Counted from the stretch's first letter, positions 18,948 to 27,748 are shown. The stretch is DNA of 64,000 nt from Symbiodinium natans (GCA_905221605.1 CAJNDS010000496.1:55001-119000); one strand, 5' to 3'. Translations and numbers: made by a program. Notes: generated by a model from the letters alone, not told the origin.

Positions 18948-19234
18948 TACGGGGGGACAACCAAGGAAGGAAATCAACTCCCCTAATCGCCCTGAACTTA
19001 TATTCCCCAGATCGAACCAAGAAACAAACAAGAACACGGATAAGAGCAACCCAGGGGGGAAGGAAAGGGGGAAGGAATCCACACCCTTACCTAACCCTAA
19101 GAACCCAGGCACTACTTTTTGAACTTGTGGCTTTCTGTTCAAGCTCATCTTGAGCCAAACATGATTTCCGGGTTCATTAACCCTTCCAACTCTCAACACT
19201 AACTCTTTTCTACAATACCAGTTGCAGCTCCGCA
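18948..19234 (-). repeat. 3' LTR
   Basis: 287 bp; in the coding sense it starts TGCGGAGCTG and ends CCCCCCGTA, a TG...TA border in place of the usual TG...CA. Identical to the 5' LTR except for one base at 19145. Confidence 0.9.
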
Positions 19235-19242
19235 CTCCCCCT
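19235..19242 (-). promoter_or_regulatory. Polypurine tract
   Basis: In the coding sense AGGGGGAG directly abuts the TG of the 3' LTR, the position where plus-strand DNA synthesis is primed in LTR elements. Confidence 0.75.
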
Positions 19243-19605
19243 GTCCTAGGATTTCCTAGGACACCTTGGAGGTGCAGATGTTTTGGCCAAAAACTGCCAT
19301 TAAAGCAGCAGCCAGCTGCTTGAAAATGCAAAATATGGTTTAACGTCATCCAGGACGGAATTATAGCACATTGGCTAACCCACTAACCACAGAGAATCTC
19401 TTTTCACCATGATCCTCTCATCACTGAAGACTCCTTGGCCTTCTTCACCACAAACCGTGGTCTTCGCTACGCGAAAAGCTACTGACTTCCACTATCAGGG
19501 ATTTCCATACCCTTAATAGTAACCACCACATTGTCAGCACATTGGCTGTTCCAGCGCACCTGTCTCCAGAAAGAGAAAAACCATCCCTTCATCCATACCA
19601 TCCAA

Positions 19606-19977
19606 TCACTTCTTTTTCCGATTGTTGGCAATCTTGAGGTGAAGTTGCAGCAGAATATACTCCAGGTCCGAAACTGTAAGCACAGGATCCTGTACGCACC
19701 TTTGAATTGAGGATACCAATCCTTCTCTCTTTGCGTCCTCAATCGCTTGGCACGATTGACCCAGCTCTGCATTCACAGCGGTGGACACAGGTACATCCGC
19801 ATCAGATGGACGATCCTTTTCCTCAGGACCCTGCACCATTACCACCTCTTCTTTTTTTGGGACTCTGACTTTTCTCCCTCTTCTTTGTCTTTCCACCGAC
19901 ATTTGACGTCGTGCGCGTCTTCGAGGATTTTTCCACTGCAGAAGCCACCACATTGGATGTTGATCCACCCTTCTCAA
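19606..19977 (-). CDS. Possible fourth ORF or C-terminal extension
   Basis: A 123-codon frame overlapping the end of the 1301-aa ORF by 155 nt, in the +1 direction. The part beyond the overlap reads VLTVSDLEYILLQLHLKIAN and ends in Arg/Lys. Downstream of ORF3 the coding content is uncertain; it could be 3' untranslated sequence. Confidence 0.35.
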   Translation of the reverse strand: MRRVDQHPMWWLLQWKNPRRRARRQMSVERQRRGRKVRVPKKEEVVMVQGPEEKDRPSDADVPVSTAVNAELGQSCQAIEDAKREGLVSSIQRCVQDPVLTVSDLEYILLQLHLKIANNRKKK

Positions 19978-22900
19978 TGATCGTCGGCATCTTCTTCGGC
20001 TTTGGAACCATGAGAGTGTAAGGATCTTCGATAGCTGCAGCTTTCCTCTTCTTTTTTACCTTTTTCTTCTCTTCTTCAACGGCAACCTCCGTCTCCGAAG
20101 TCTCAACCACTTCTTTTTCGGCAGGAATATCCTTGCTGGACTCCCTTTCTAGGGACCTCTTTTTGCCTCTTTTGGAATCCTTTTCTTCTCCCAAATTGGC
20201 TCGCTCATACCATATCCTCAGGTCATTGACCCATTCTTCCACCTCCGCGAGCGAAACCTCATACGACTTCACTACTTCGAGAAGTTCCAGCACGGTCAAC
20301 ATTTCAGTGGTCCACGAAACCCATTCTTGATCCATTTGGTCAGCATCTCCAGTGAACTTCAGGAGTTTGAACAATGGGTCCGCCTCTGCTCGAGCCAAAT
20401 CTGGCTTGCCACCGGACAGAAATGAAATCGCCTCCATCAACAGTTCCGTCATTTTGGTATCTTCGTCATAAACCATAAAATCCTCCTCATCATCATCGAA
20501 CTGTTCAGGAGAGATCTCCTTTTCTCCACCATTTGCACCAGACTTTCTCCTTGGACCATCCCTTGGGGGCGTCCTTGGAGACCTTGGCCTCTGTTCTTCC
20601 AGCGGAACACCATGCTCGAAGACACACCTGTCACCATAACGACACTTCCCAGACCGAGCAAACTGGACGCACCTCACACCAGTTGCATCATGCGAGAACC
20701 CACAATCCTTTCCAGCGAAACATTCTCTCCCTGCCACATAGTATTTGCACCAATACGAAGGTAGCATCACATCATCTTCGGAATGGATGAATTTGCAGTC
20801 TTCACCAAATTTGCAGCGATCTTTTCCCTTGCTGAACCAATAGCAGAAGCCTTTCTTCCTCTTCTCCAAGCGCTCTGCCTCGTACCGGTCCATAGGGCGA
20901 TTGTGCTCTACATGAACATTGCCATGTACCTGGGGACTGCTCCCTTCACCCGACGTGCTATCAGTATTTGGTGCTTGGAGTACAGCTGGAAAACCTGGCC
21001 TTGGTCCTACCACCTTCATGATTGGTTTTCCGCCAACTCCTGAGCCATGCTGAGACGATCCAAAAACATTGAACATCTTCGTGAAGGCCTTTCTAGTGCC
21101 AATCTTCTGCACCCTTTTGATTGGACGTTTCATTGCTCCAACCTTGCATCCAGATGCGTTCAAACGACACAACCTCCTATACCCAGCTCTATATCCCTTC
21201 TTCCAAAGAGCCATAAGAATTTTAGAGGCAGTAACATTCTCCACCTCTACCTTTTCCAATGGTCCCTCACTTCCCGGAACAAACCCATCCATATCTGAAG
21301 ACCTTTCCATCTTTTTTGACACCACTTCGTCGAGGTAGTCTTCCGAGATCCAGGGTAAGTTCCCCTTAGAGGAAGGATTGTCATCATTGTTTGGTCCTTC
21401 ACCAGGATACCCTTTTGTGCTGTCAAAGATCTTACCAGTAGTGCGGTCCTGCATAGAGAAATTCGAAGCCACGCGGGAGTACACTGACCACAAGAAAATC
21501 CTTGTGTCCGCCAGTCTTGATGACCCACTGGATGTCTCCTCTTCCGGAGAAACTTCTGGCGCTTTGCCACCCCCTCCAGTGTCACCACTTGTCTCACCTC
21601 CAGCATCTTCAATGGGAATAAGGGATTCATTGTTCCCTTGATCAAGCACCGCATCCTCTGGTCCAAGAACTCCCAGCACCGCTGTCGAAGGATCCACCTC
21701 TTCATCAGCATCGTCGTCCATCCTTTTCCAGAGAGCCTCCAATTGGTCCGCACAAGTCGCCGCTTGAAGGAACTCCATCAACCGGGCCCTCCCGCGCTGC
21801 CAGAGAAATTCCGAAACCATCACCGACCCCTGGGCTCCAAGATTCAGGAACGGGTGAACCATTTTGGCTACCCTCGCCATAAGTTCAATGTGAACTTCCA
21901 TGCCTGGACTGCGACTCCAATCATAGGCAATTGCCTCCATAGCAGTTCCAAACTTGTCAGTATTTTTGAATTCCCCCTCCAGACCAGGAGACAACAAGGT
22001 ACCCATCACCGAAAGAGGGTAATTTCCCACCGCCGGCAAGCACGGGTTGTCATGGAACGAATGATGCAGGTCACTATAATGTCCTTGATCTCTCCTTTGA
22101 AAAAGGAGTGCTCCAGTCCCTAGCTGGGCATTCATTTCATCCACTTGAACCATTTCAGCACATATCCTCTGTGCCATGTACGCCATTGCTGGCCAGACGG
22201 AACGATCGGTAAGACCGCGACGCATAACCCAATCAGTTGTTGGCGACTGAATCAGCGTCCTTGGATCATACACCAGAACTACCATCGCACCGTCACCCAT
22301 TGACTGATCAGCATCGTCCTCCAGTGCCAGGTTCTCATCCTGTTCGCTTGCACCCTCGGATGACATGCTAATAACCAAATTTCGATCCATCTTATTGGAC
22401 CCTTTTTGGCAGTCGCTTTGCCCCACAGGCAACTTGCCAACAGCAACCTTCCAACAAATCCGAGTCAGAAGGCCTTTAACCAGCAATTGCTGAAGGTCAT
22501 TCCTCACCGGACAAACATCCAATATCTTCGCACCATCACCACGGAGTTCATTGCTCCCACCTTCTCCTTCTTTTTGGTCAGTCTCCTCGCCAGAAATCTG
22601 TACTGCTCCTTCCGGCGCCGTCTCCTGTCCAGCCACTTCTTGCCCAGGAAGAACTTGAGCGCTTTCAGAGACATTCACCTGTCCAGCAACACCTTGCCCA
22701 GGTAAAACCTCATCCGTGGAGCCCACCGCCAGCGAACCAACCATAACTGAACCATCCCTTGCTCTTTTTTGAGACCGTTCAGCTCGACGAGAAGGTTGTG
22801 GTAGCGAAAAAACTTGTGAAGTCACTTCTTGGCGGGTCTCCCCCCGCGACGCTTTGTCGCGCCCTTCGCCAAGGTGAACCGATTTTTTCGGCCCGTCATT

Positions 22901-23728
22901 GGAGCCTGAAGAACCACTTTGCGGAACATTGCCACGATTCGCAGTTCTCTGTGAATCCCTTTCTTGCAAAAAGATTTCCTTCAGGCGTTGCGCGGCATTG
23001 GTCTCCTCTTCGCTTGAATCGCTTGAGGAAGCGGCATACGAGACCAAGGCCTCCGCCTGTTCATCATCATCCACCACATCTGCCCACGCTCTGCTGAACC
23101 GATACGACAACCCACCACGAGGCTTCAGTTCCAGTGGCTTCGGCTTTTCCACCACTTCCGCCGGTTGCACTCGTCGTTGTGACCGAGAGCGTGGCACCTG
23201 TCGCACCTGTTTTTTGTCCAGCAAGGGCCTTCCCCTTCTCACAGGGTTTGATCTTGACCGATATTTTTTTGTTGGTGGATTCACCGGCGGCATTCCAACT
23301 CCCACCAACCGCAGCTTCTGTACGCACAACGGAGACCTCTGCGCAAGCGTCCAACCATCACGGTACCTGACCTTATCAAAAAGCTCCCGATAGGAGCCTC
23401 TCGGCATGGTTTTTGCACCGGAGTCTTCAGCTTCACGCACCTGAGTGAGGGTTCGCACCGCCGCTCTTCCAGTTCCTTTGTTCCCAGAAGATTGTTGTAC
23501 CCGTACAGATGCATCAGAAGGAACTGCTTTTTCCGGTCCTCCCGGGCGATATCGGACATCACCAACCAATTGCAGAATTTTGCATGCGGTCACTTTGTTG
23601 ATCCCTTTGTCAACCAAATCTTCCACAAAGATGAACTCTTGCAAGTCCGACACATTGGTCACACCAAGCGTAATCATCACCTCACTTACATGAGGAGTAT
23701 ACACCCACAGGTGTTCGTTGCGAGCCAT
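19823..23728 (-). CDS. ORF3: 1301-aa protein with three CCCH zinc fingers
   Basis: Residues 1-60 look like a small helical domain (SEVMITLGVTNVSDLQEF). An AT-hook-like RRGRP lies at 164-168. A ~200-residue helical region (around SRSPGMEVHIELMARVAKMV) could be structural. Three CCCH fingers in tandem at about 957-1040: CYWFSKGKDRCKFGEDCKF then IH; CKYYVAGRECFAGKDCGF then SH; CVQFARSGKCRYGDRCVF then EH. CCCH fingers usually bind single-stranded RNA. The C-terminus is Lys-rich (KKKVKKKRKAA near 1226) and could be a nuclear signal. Starts 43 nt inside ORF2, -1 frame. No polymerase motif. Confidence 0.8.
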   Translation of the reverse strand: MARNEHLWVYTPHVSEVMITLGVTNVSDLQEFIFVEDLVDKGINKVTACKILQLVGDVRYRPGGPEKAVPSDASVRVQQSSGNKGTGRAAVRTLTQVREAEDSGAKTMPRGSYRELFDKVRYRDGWTLAQRSPLCVQKLRLVGVGMPPVNPPTKKYRSRSNPVRRGRPLLDKKQVRQVPRSRSQRRVQPAEVVEKPKPLELKPRGGLSYRFSRAWADVVDDDEQAEALVSYAASSSDSSEEETNAAQRLKEIFLQERDSQRTANRGNVPQSGSSGSNDGPKKSVHLGEGRDKASRGETRQEVTSQVFSLPQPSRRAERSQKRARDGSVMVGSLAVGSTDEVLPGQGVAGQVNVSESAQVLPGQEVAGQETAPEGAVQISGEETDQKEGEGGSNELRGDGAKILDVCPVRNDLQQLLVKGLLTRICWKVAVGKLPVGQSDCQKGSNKMDRNLVISMSSEGASEQDENLALEDDADQSMGDGAMVVLVYDPRTLIQSPTTDWVMRRGLTDRSVWPAMAYMAQRICAEMVQVDEMNAQLGTGALLFQRRDQGHYSDLHHSFHDNPCLPAVGNYPLSVMGTLLSPGLEGEFKNTDKFGTAMEAIAYDWSRSPGMEVHIELMARVAKMVHPFLNLGAQGSVMVSEFLWQRGRARLMEFLQAATCADQLEALWKRMDDDADEEVDPSTAVLGVLGPEDAVLDQGNNESLIPIEDAGGETSGDTGGGGKAPEVSPEEETSSGSSRLADTRIFLWSVYSRVASNFSMQDRTTGKIFDSTKGYPGEGPNNDDNPSSKGNLPWISEDYLDEVVSKKMERSSDMDGFVPGSEGPLEKVEVENVTASKILMALWKKGYRAGYRRLCRLNASGCKVGAMKRPIKRVQKIGTRKAFTKMFNVFGSSQHGSGVGGKPIMKVVGPRPGFPAVLQAPNTDSTSGEGSSPQVHGNVHVEHNRPMDRYEAERLEKRKKGFCYWFSKGKDRCKFGEDCKFIHSEDDVMLPSYWCKYYVAGRECFAGKDCGFSHDATGVRCVQFARSGKCRYGDRCVFEHGVPLEEQRPRSPRTPPRDGPRRKSGANGGEKEISPEQFDDDEEDFMVYDEDTKMTELLMEAISFLSGGKPDLARAEADPLFKLLKFTGDADQMDQEWVSWTTEMLTVLELLEVVKSYEVSLAEVEEWVNDLRIWYERANLGEEKDSKRGKKRSLERESSKDIPAEKEVVETSETEVAVEEEKKKVKKKRKAAAIEDPYTLMVPKPKKMPTIIEKGGSTSNVVASAVEKSSKTRTTSNVGGKTKKREKSQSPKKRRGGNGAGS

Positions 23729-26406
23729 CCAATTTTCAATTGGCTCCTCCGGATTTTGCGCCGAGTACCAGTGGATTCAGCCACCGAATTCTTTTGTTCA
23801 TCAGCTTCTGCTTCATCCAGAATACCTTTTTCACCTTCTTTTTGTGACACATTGGTCATCTGCAGCGCTTTTGGTGCCGAGGATGAGGAAGATTCAGCTC
23901 CCCCACTTGCAGGTGGCTGAAAAGTGCTTCTTTCCGTAATCTCCCATCCTCTCTCTTTTTCAAACCGGACCTGATTGGCCACCTGTACCAAGTGTTTCAG
24001 GAGCGTCAGCCGCTCCTCTGACATCTCGTCGTGGGAGTACTTGCAGAAATTTGACCCCTTCCGGCAACGTCCTCTGAGGTAATAATCGAAACAGCAATGG
24101 TGGAACCCTGCGTCCCTTAGTGCCTTCCTGGAAGCATTGTCCCAAGATTTGCCGGGCTCCCAAGTCCCTTCCAATGCTATGTCATCGTTGTGAAGATACC
24201 TGCATGTAGTCCCATATTTACAACCACCCTGATTGTAATACAGACACAGACGACCTTTTGGCTCACCCGACGTAGGTTCACCCTTTGATGCACCTTTGCC
24301 AAAATTGCACTTGGCCCGGAAGGCCAAATCCTCCCGCTCCTGCTGTGCCTCATCCACTGTACCTTCCTCTGTGGGAGGGTCACCGATGTTCCCATCCTCA
24401 TCATCAGCTTCTTGGCTATTCTTTGGATCAGTTGACCCTCCTCCTGGCCAACCCTCACCATAACGACGATGCTCATAGGAACACTCATCACCATTGCGAC
24501 ACCTTCCCCGATTGAAGAACTTGCACAGCTTGCTGTATCCAGGTGACAACACAGTCTTTGGAGTCATGTGAGCCTTTTTGTACTGGTCAGGGTCCATGTA
24601 GGCTTCCATTGGCTTGTTCTCCCTTTTGCTCATGGATTGCACGGCACCATCAAGCTCCTGCAAAAATAGCTTGGTGTCCAACCGAAGCGCGTTCCAAAAC
24701 TCATCTTCCCCTTGATTCAGCACCGTTGCCACCGCCTCACCCACAACTGGTCGAGTAAATCTCCTTTTTCTGCATGCCAGTTCGAAAAGCGCGTTGTGGT
24801 ACTGTTTTCGGGAAAAAGTGGTTAACTTCCCCAAGCCTGTGCTTTCTGTACCAGCAGGCTTCCAACCATCATTTTGCAAGACGCCATACGCGCGCCGAGC
24901 TTCCGCATTGAGGAATGCATGATCTGCAACACACTCCTGTAAATCTTCCATCGGGCGACCCAACAGCATCCCAGTGATTTTGCCAACATAGGCCTCATCT
25001 TCGTTTCCATTCTCCAGAAGAGCTTTGTAGATCTTTTCTCCATAAAGTTGCCTTTCCTCTCGTTCTTCTGAGGATAACTCCTGTACCACAAGCCCTTCAT
25101 CGGATTGCTCTTCCTCCTGTTTCCAGTCCCATTGACCGTTGGAATCTTGGTACCATTGACCAGCATACCATGAATCCGTCCACCACGTACTCCAGCCGCT
25201 GGGTTTCCATTTCCGCAGCGTCGAGGAAGAGTCCTCCACGTCCTCTTCCAAAACCAGAAAGGTGTCCAAGATTATGGTACCATCATCTTCCACTCGTTTC
25301 ACTGTTCCATTGACAGTATCACCAAAGCTGAACTGACACGTATTGTTCCCTTCTGCAGGAATCAATACATTCAAATCACCAAGGTTCAAAAAGGCTCCAT
25401 ACCCATTGATGCAGCGCACTAGACCCATAATCTCATCTCCCTCTTGATAGCAATGGTTCCCAGGTGATTCCAAGGCTCCCGCTCGGGGCACTTTCTTTAC
25501 ATGCTCTTCAGAAACCACCTCTGTATCATCGGCTCCTGGCGCATCATTTGCCTTCACCTTTGGGTCACACTGCTCGTCCTGCTCCACGAGTCCCACAGGC
25601 TCATCTTTTTTGTGCTCCTGGATTTCAGGACCTCCCTTTTTCTCCGCCAAAGGCTTTGCCTCATCTGCTGTAGTTCGCTCGGTGTCGACTTCCGGCAAAC
25701 TTCCAGACGGCAACACTTCTCCCTTCATGGGAGTGGACCCATCATTGGAGTCCTTTGTCACACCTTCTGCAGCAGGCAAATTTTCTTCCACTGCAGGGCG
25801 ATTGAGTTGATCATCCACGGCAGGCACACTTTCTTCCACCGCAGGCTCCTTTGGTTCCATGGTTTCCAAAGGAGAATTTCCACCATCGTTGACCACAGCT
25901 GCCTCATCGGCTCCGGTGTAGCCCTTGCTATTCCGTTCCTCGCGGCTAACTTCAGGTTGCACCAGTGCGTCCACCTGTGAACCTCCATCATCAGCTGCTG
26001 CGGAGACCTGCGCCCCATTGTTGCAGTCACCCGTGGAACGTAACACCATATGCACCTCAACCCGTGCTTCCTTCGCACTCCAGGTAATATCTGGCGCATC
26101 GACCCGCGCATCATTGGCGCTCCAGGCCTCATCTTTCAGATCTTCCGTGTCTCCAGCTATTCCAGAAGCTTCTTTTTCCCCTTGAATGGCAGGAATCTTG
26201 GCACCAAACGAAGAGACCTCCTCAGTCGCAACACACGACCTTTTCCCTCCGTCTTCCGAATCTCCAGGACCACCTTCCTGAACGACAGGTACCACATCCA
26301 CCACTCGCTCTTCTGCAGCCGACACAGTTCCGATCTCCACATTGGGAATTTTTTCTTCTGGACCTACCGATTCCACCGCTGCCACACCCTCAGAAAGCGC
26401 TCCCAT
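23686..26406 (-). CDS. ORF2: 906-aa protein with S1-like, MLLE/PABC-like and CCCH domains
   Basis: Residues 1-310 are acidic low-complexity sequence. An S1-like OB fold at about 322-388 contains EGDEIMGLVRCINGYGAFLN and FGDTVNGTVKRVEDDGTIIL. At about 455-512 the frame reads LYGEKIYKALL, then YVGKITGMLLGRPMEDLQEC: KITGMLL is the signature of the poly(A)-binding-protein C-terminal domain (MLLE), which binds PAM2 peptides. Three CCCH fingers follow at 628-646, 721-739 and about 771-792 (CKFFNRGRCRNGDECSYEH is the first). This is an unusual domain set for an LTR element and suggests binding of mRNA or mRNP factors. Starts 43 nt before ORF1's stop, -1 frame. Confidence 0.8.
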   Translation of the reverse strand: MGALSEGVAAVESVGPEEKIPNVEIGTVSAAEERVVDVVPVVQEGGPGDSEDGGKRSCVATEEVSSFGAKIPAIQGEKEASGIAGDTEDLKDEAWSANDARVDAPDITWSAKEARVEVHMVLRSTGDCNNGAQVSAAADDGGSQVDALVQPEVSREERNSKGYTGADEAAVVNDGGNSPLETMEPKEPAVEESVPAVDDQLNRPAVEENLPAAEGVTKDSNDGSTPMKGEVLPSGSLPEVDTERTTADEAKPLAEKKGGPEIQEHKKDEPVGLVEQDEQCDPKVKANDAPGADDTEVVSEEHVKKVPRAGALESPGNHCYQEGDEIMGLVRCINGYGAFLNLGDLNVLIPAEGNNTCQFSFGDTVNGTVKRVEDDGTIILDTFLVLEEDVEDSSSTLRKWKPSGWSTWWTDSWYAGQWYQDSNGQWDWKQEEEQSDEGLVVQELSSEEREERQLYGEKIYKALLENGNEDEAYVGKITGMLLGRPMEDLQECVADHAFLNAEARRAYGVLQNDGWKPAGTESTGLGKLTTFSRKQYHNALFELACRKRRFTRPVVGEAVATVLNQGEDEFWNALRLDTKLFLQELDGAVQSMSKRENKPMEAYMDPDQYKKAHMTPKTVLSPGYSKLCKFFNRGRCRNGDECSYEHRRYGEGWPGGGSTDPKNSQEADDEDGNIGDPPTEEGTVDEAQQEREDLAFRAKCNFGKGASKGEPTSGEPKGRLCLYYNQGGCKYGTTCRYLHNDDIALEGTWEPGKSWDNASRKALRDAGFHHCCFDYYLRGRCRKGSNFCKYSHDEMSEERLTLLKHLVQVANQVRFEKERGWEITERSTFQPPASGGAESSSSSAPKALQMTNVSQKEGEKGILDEAEADEQKNSVAESTGTRRKIRRSQLKIGWLATNTCGCILLM

Positions 26407-27296
26407 TCCTTCCCGATCCAGATGTTGAGTGCCCTCGTAGACTCAGTCTTCGGAGTAGAGGATGAAGAATCCAGCGCCGCCTCCATTTCCAGCTCATTGC
26501 CCGACGGAGACCCAACCACCTCGTCACTCTTCATCTTTTCACCTACCACCGGCAAAGTCCACTTGCTTTCCTGCGTATCCAGGCAGTAATAATATTGTCT
26601 CCCATCTTCATGGAGGTGCCATTCCCACGCTGTCCCATCGCACGCTTTGATCAGATGCTCATCTTTCCGAAAACCATCCCTTTCAGAGACCTGACGCATC
26701 TCGTCCTCTTCTTCTGACAACTGTCGCAACCTCTCAGCCTCCATCTGTAGGATCTCCTCCTCCCCCATGGCGTATTCAGCAGCAGGTGCAGCTTCAAAGC
26801 TGTCCGCACCCTTCTGTTCGTGACCGCTTCCACCACCTTGGGAACTCGAAGATAGATCCCTTTTGATCTTGTTCAGAGGCCTCCTGGCCGCTTGCAGCAC
26901 TTCTCCAATCAGATCGGTCTGAGACTCTTGGTCTACCACTCGACCCGAAGTCGAAGTCGACGGCTGATACCCGTGTTTGTGCAACACTCGTAAAACAGTC
27001 ACCTCCATTTCACGATCTATACCACCAGTCGCGTCCCAGTTCCTTTTCTCACCAGGCTTTGGCGATACAGAGACAGCACGTCCTTCAGCTTCAGTATTGC
27101 TAACCATATCCACATTGGGATTCATACCCACATTGGGGCTTTCTGCAACCAAGGCTTCTTCCAGATGTTCTTCAGCGCCGGGAATCACCTCTTCCAACAC
27201 CGATCTTTCACCCAGAGACTCAGCTGCACCATTTCCAGCTCCACCATTTTGTCCACCATCCGAGGCAGGTTGGAGCCATCGCTTCGGAGAAGGCAT
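26364..27296 (-). CDS. ORF1: 310-aa protein with a WW-like domain
   Basis: Starts 68 nt inside the 5' LTR border, the first ATG of the internal region. Acidic and Ser-rich, with a coiled-coil-prone stretch (EEEILQMEAERLRQLSEEED) around 178-205. Residues 222-249 read TAWEWHLHEDGRQYYYCLDT then QESKWTLP, matching a WW domain (two Trp 22 residues apart, central aromatic triplet, final Pro), which binds proline-rich peptides. Ends 43 nt past the ORF2 start. No canonical slippery heptamer was found in the overlap, so reinitiation is an alternative to frameshifting. Confidence 0.75.
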   Translation of the reverse strand: MPSPKRWLQPASDGGQNGGAGNGAAESLGERSVLEEVIPGAEEHLEEALVAESPNVGMNPNVDMVSNTEAEGRAVSVSPKPGEKRNWDATGGIDREMEVTVLRVLHKHGYQPSTSTSGRVVDQESQTDLIGEVLQAARRPLNKIKRDLSSSSQGGGSGHEQKGADSFEAAPAAEYAMGEEEILQMEAERLRQLSEEEDEMRQVSERDGFRKDEHLIKACDGTAWEWHLHEDGRQYYYCLDTQESKWTLPVVGEKMKSDEVVGSPSGNELEMEAALDSSSSTPKTESTRALNIWIGKEWERFLRVWQRWNR

Positions 27297-27350
27297 TGCT
27301 TCTTGATCCCAAAGATCTTAAGACAACACTCAACCGCAGGGAACCTAATT

Positions 27351-27363
27351 TGGGCTCATAACC
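27351..27363 (-). promoter_or_regulatory. Primer-binding site matching the initiator-tRNA anticodon arm
   Basis: The plus strand reads TGGGCTCATAACC immediately before the LTR at 27364; GGGCTCATAACC matches the anticodon arm (CAT anticodon) of eukaryotic initiator methionine tRNA as I know it from yeast. In the coding sense the site begins GGTTATGAGCCC right after the LTR. Drosophila copia and yeast Ty5 are known to prime from such half-tRNAs, so a Copia-type ancestry is likely. Confidence 0.7.
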
Positions 27364-27650
27364 TACGGGGGGACAACCAAGGAAGGAAATCAACTCCCCT
27401 AATCGCCCTGAACTTATATTCCCCAGATCGAACCAAGAAACAAACAAGAACACGGATAAGAGCAACCCAGGGGGGAAGGAAAGGGGGAAGGAATCCACAC
27501 CCTTACCTAACCCTAAGAACCCAGGCACTACTTTTTGAACTTGTGGCTTTCTGTTCAAGCCCATCTTGAGCCAAACATGATTTCCGGGTTCATTAACCCT
27601 TCCAACTCTCAACACTAACTCTTTTCTACAATACCAGTTGCAGCTCCGCA
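27364..27650 (-). repeat. 5' LTR
   Basis: 287 bp, same borders as the 3' LTR. It should hold the promoter and RNA start. In the coding sense TTTGGCTCAAG lies at 27565-27575. Confidence 0.9.
27565..27575 (-). promoter_or_regulatory. Spliced-leader-like motif in the LTR
   Basis: The coding-sense sequence CATGTTTGGCTCAAG matches the dinoflagellate spliced-leader 3' end (CATTTTGGCTCAAG) except for one G in the T run; the last 11 nt are identical. The same motif is in the other LTR at 19149-19159. It could be a relict leader captured by reverse transcription of a trans-spliced RNA. Confidence 0.5.
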
Positions 27651-27655
27651 CCCTA
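27651..27655. other. Target-site duplication CCCTA (right)
   Basis: Partner of 18943-18947; continues into CCCTAAACCCTAA of the interrupted host repeat. Confidence 0.75.
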
Positions 27656-27666
27656 AACCCTAAGCG

Positions 27667-27735
27667 GGTCATCGCCCCCACCTCGTTGGCCTTCGACGTG
27701 ATATTGGAGAGGCCCTTTCCTTTCACCATCCTGGG
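27667..27735 (-). CDS. Host exon beside the LTR element
   Basis: After a CCCAG acceptor the frame reads IPRMVKGKGLSNITSKANEV then GAMTR, and passes into telomere-type repeat where the LTR element inserted. Likely upstream partner of the ankyrin exon. Confidence 0.5.
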
Positions 27736-27748
27736 GATCTGGGACTGG

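Larger units (their letters stand above)
18948..27650 (-). mobile_element. Complete LTR element lacking pol, encoding RNA-binding-type proteins
   Basis: 8703 bp with two 287-bp direct terminal repeats differing at one base (19145 T, 27561 C), CCCTA duplications outside, a purine tract next to the 3' LTR and a primer-binding site next to the 5' LTR. The minus strand is the coding strand. Three long ORFs (310, 906, 1301 codons) overlap pairwise by exactly 43 nt, each downstream one in the -1 frame. No reverse transcriptase, RNase H, integrase or protease motif was found, so mobility must use enzymes supplied in trans. Encoded modules are WW-like, S1-like, MLLE/PABC-like and six CCCH fingers. 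Uninterrupted long ORFs contrast with the tiny host exons, as expected for an RNA-derived element. Confidence 0.85.

Noticed and set aside
22899-23393. Plus-strand ORFs within the LTR element
   Set aside because: Shadow frames opposite the 1301-aa ORF3; no motifs.
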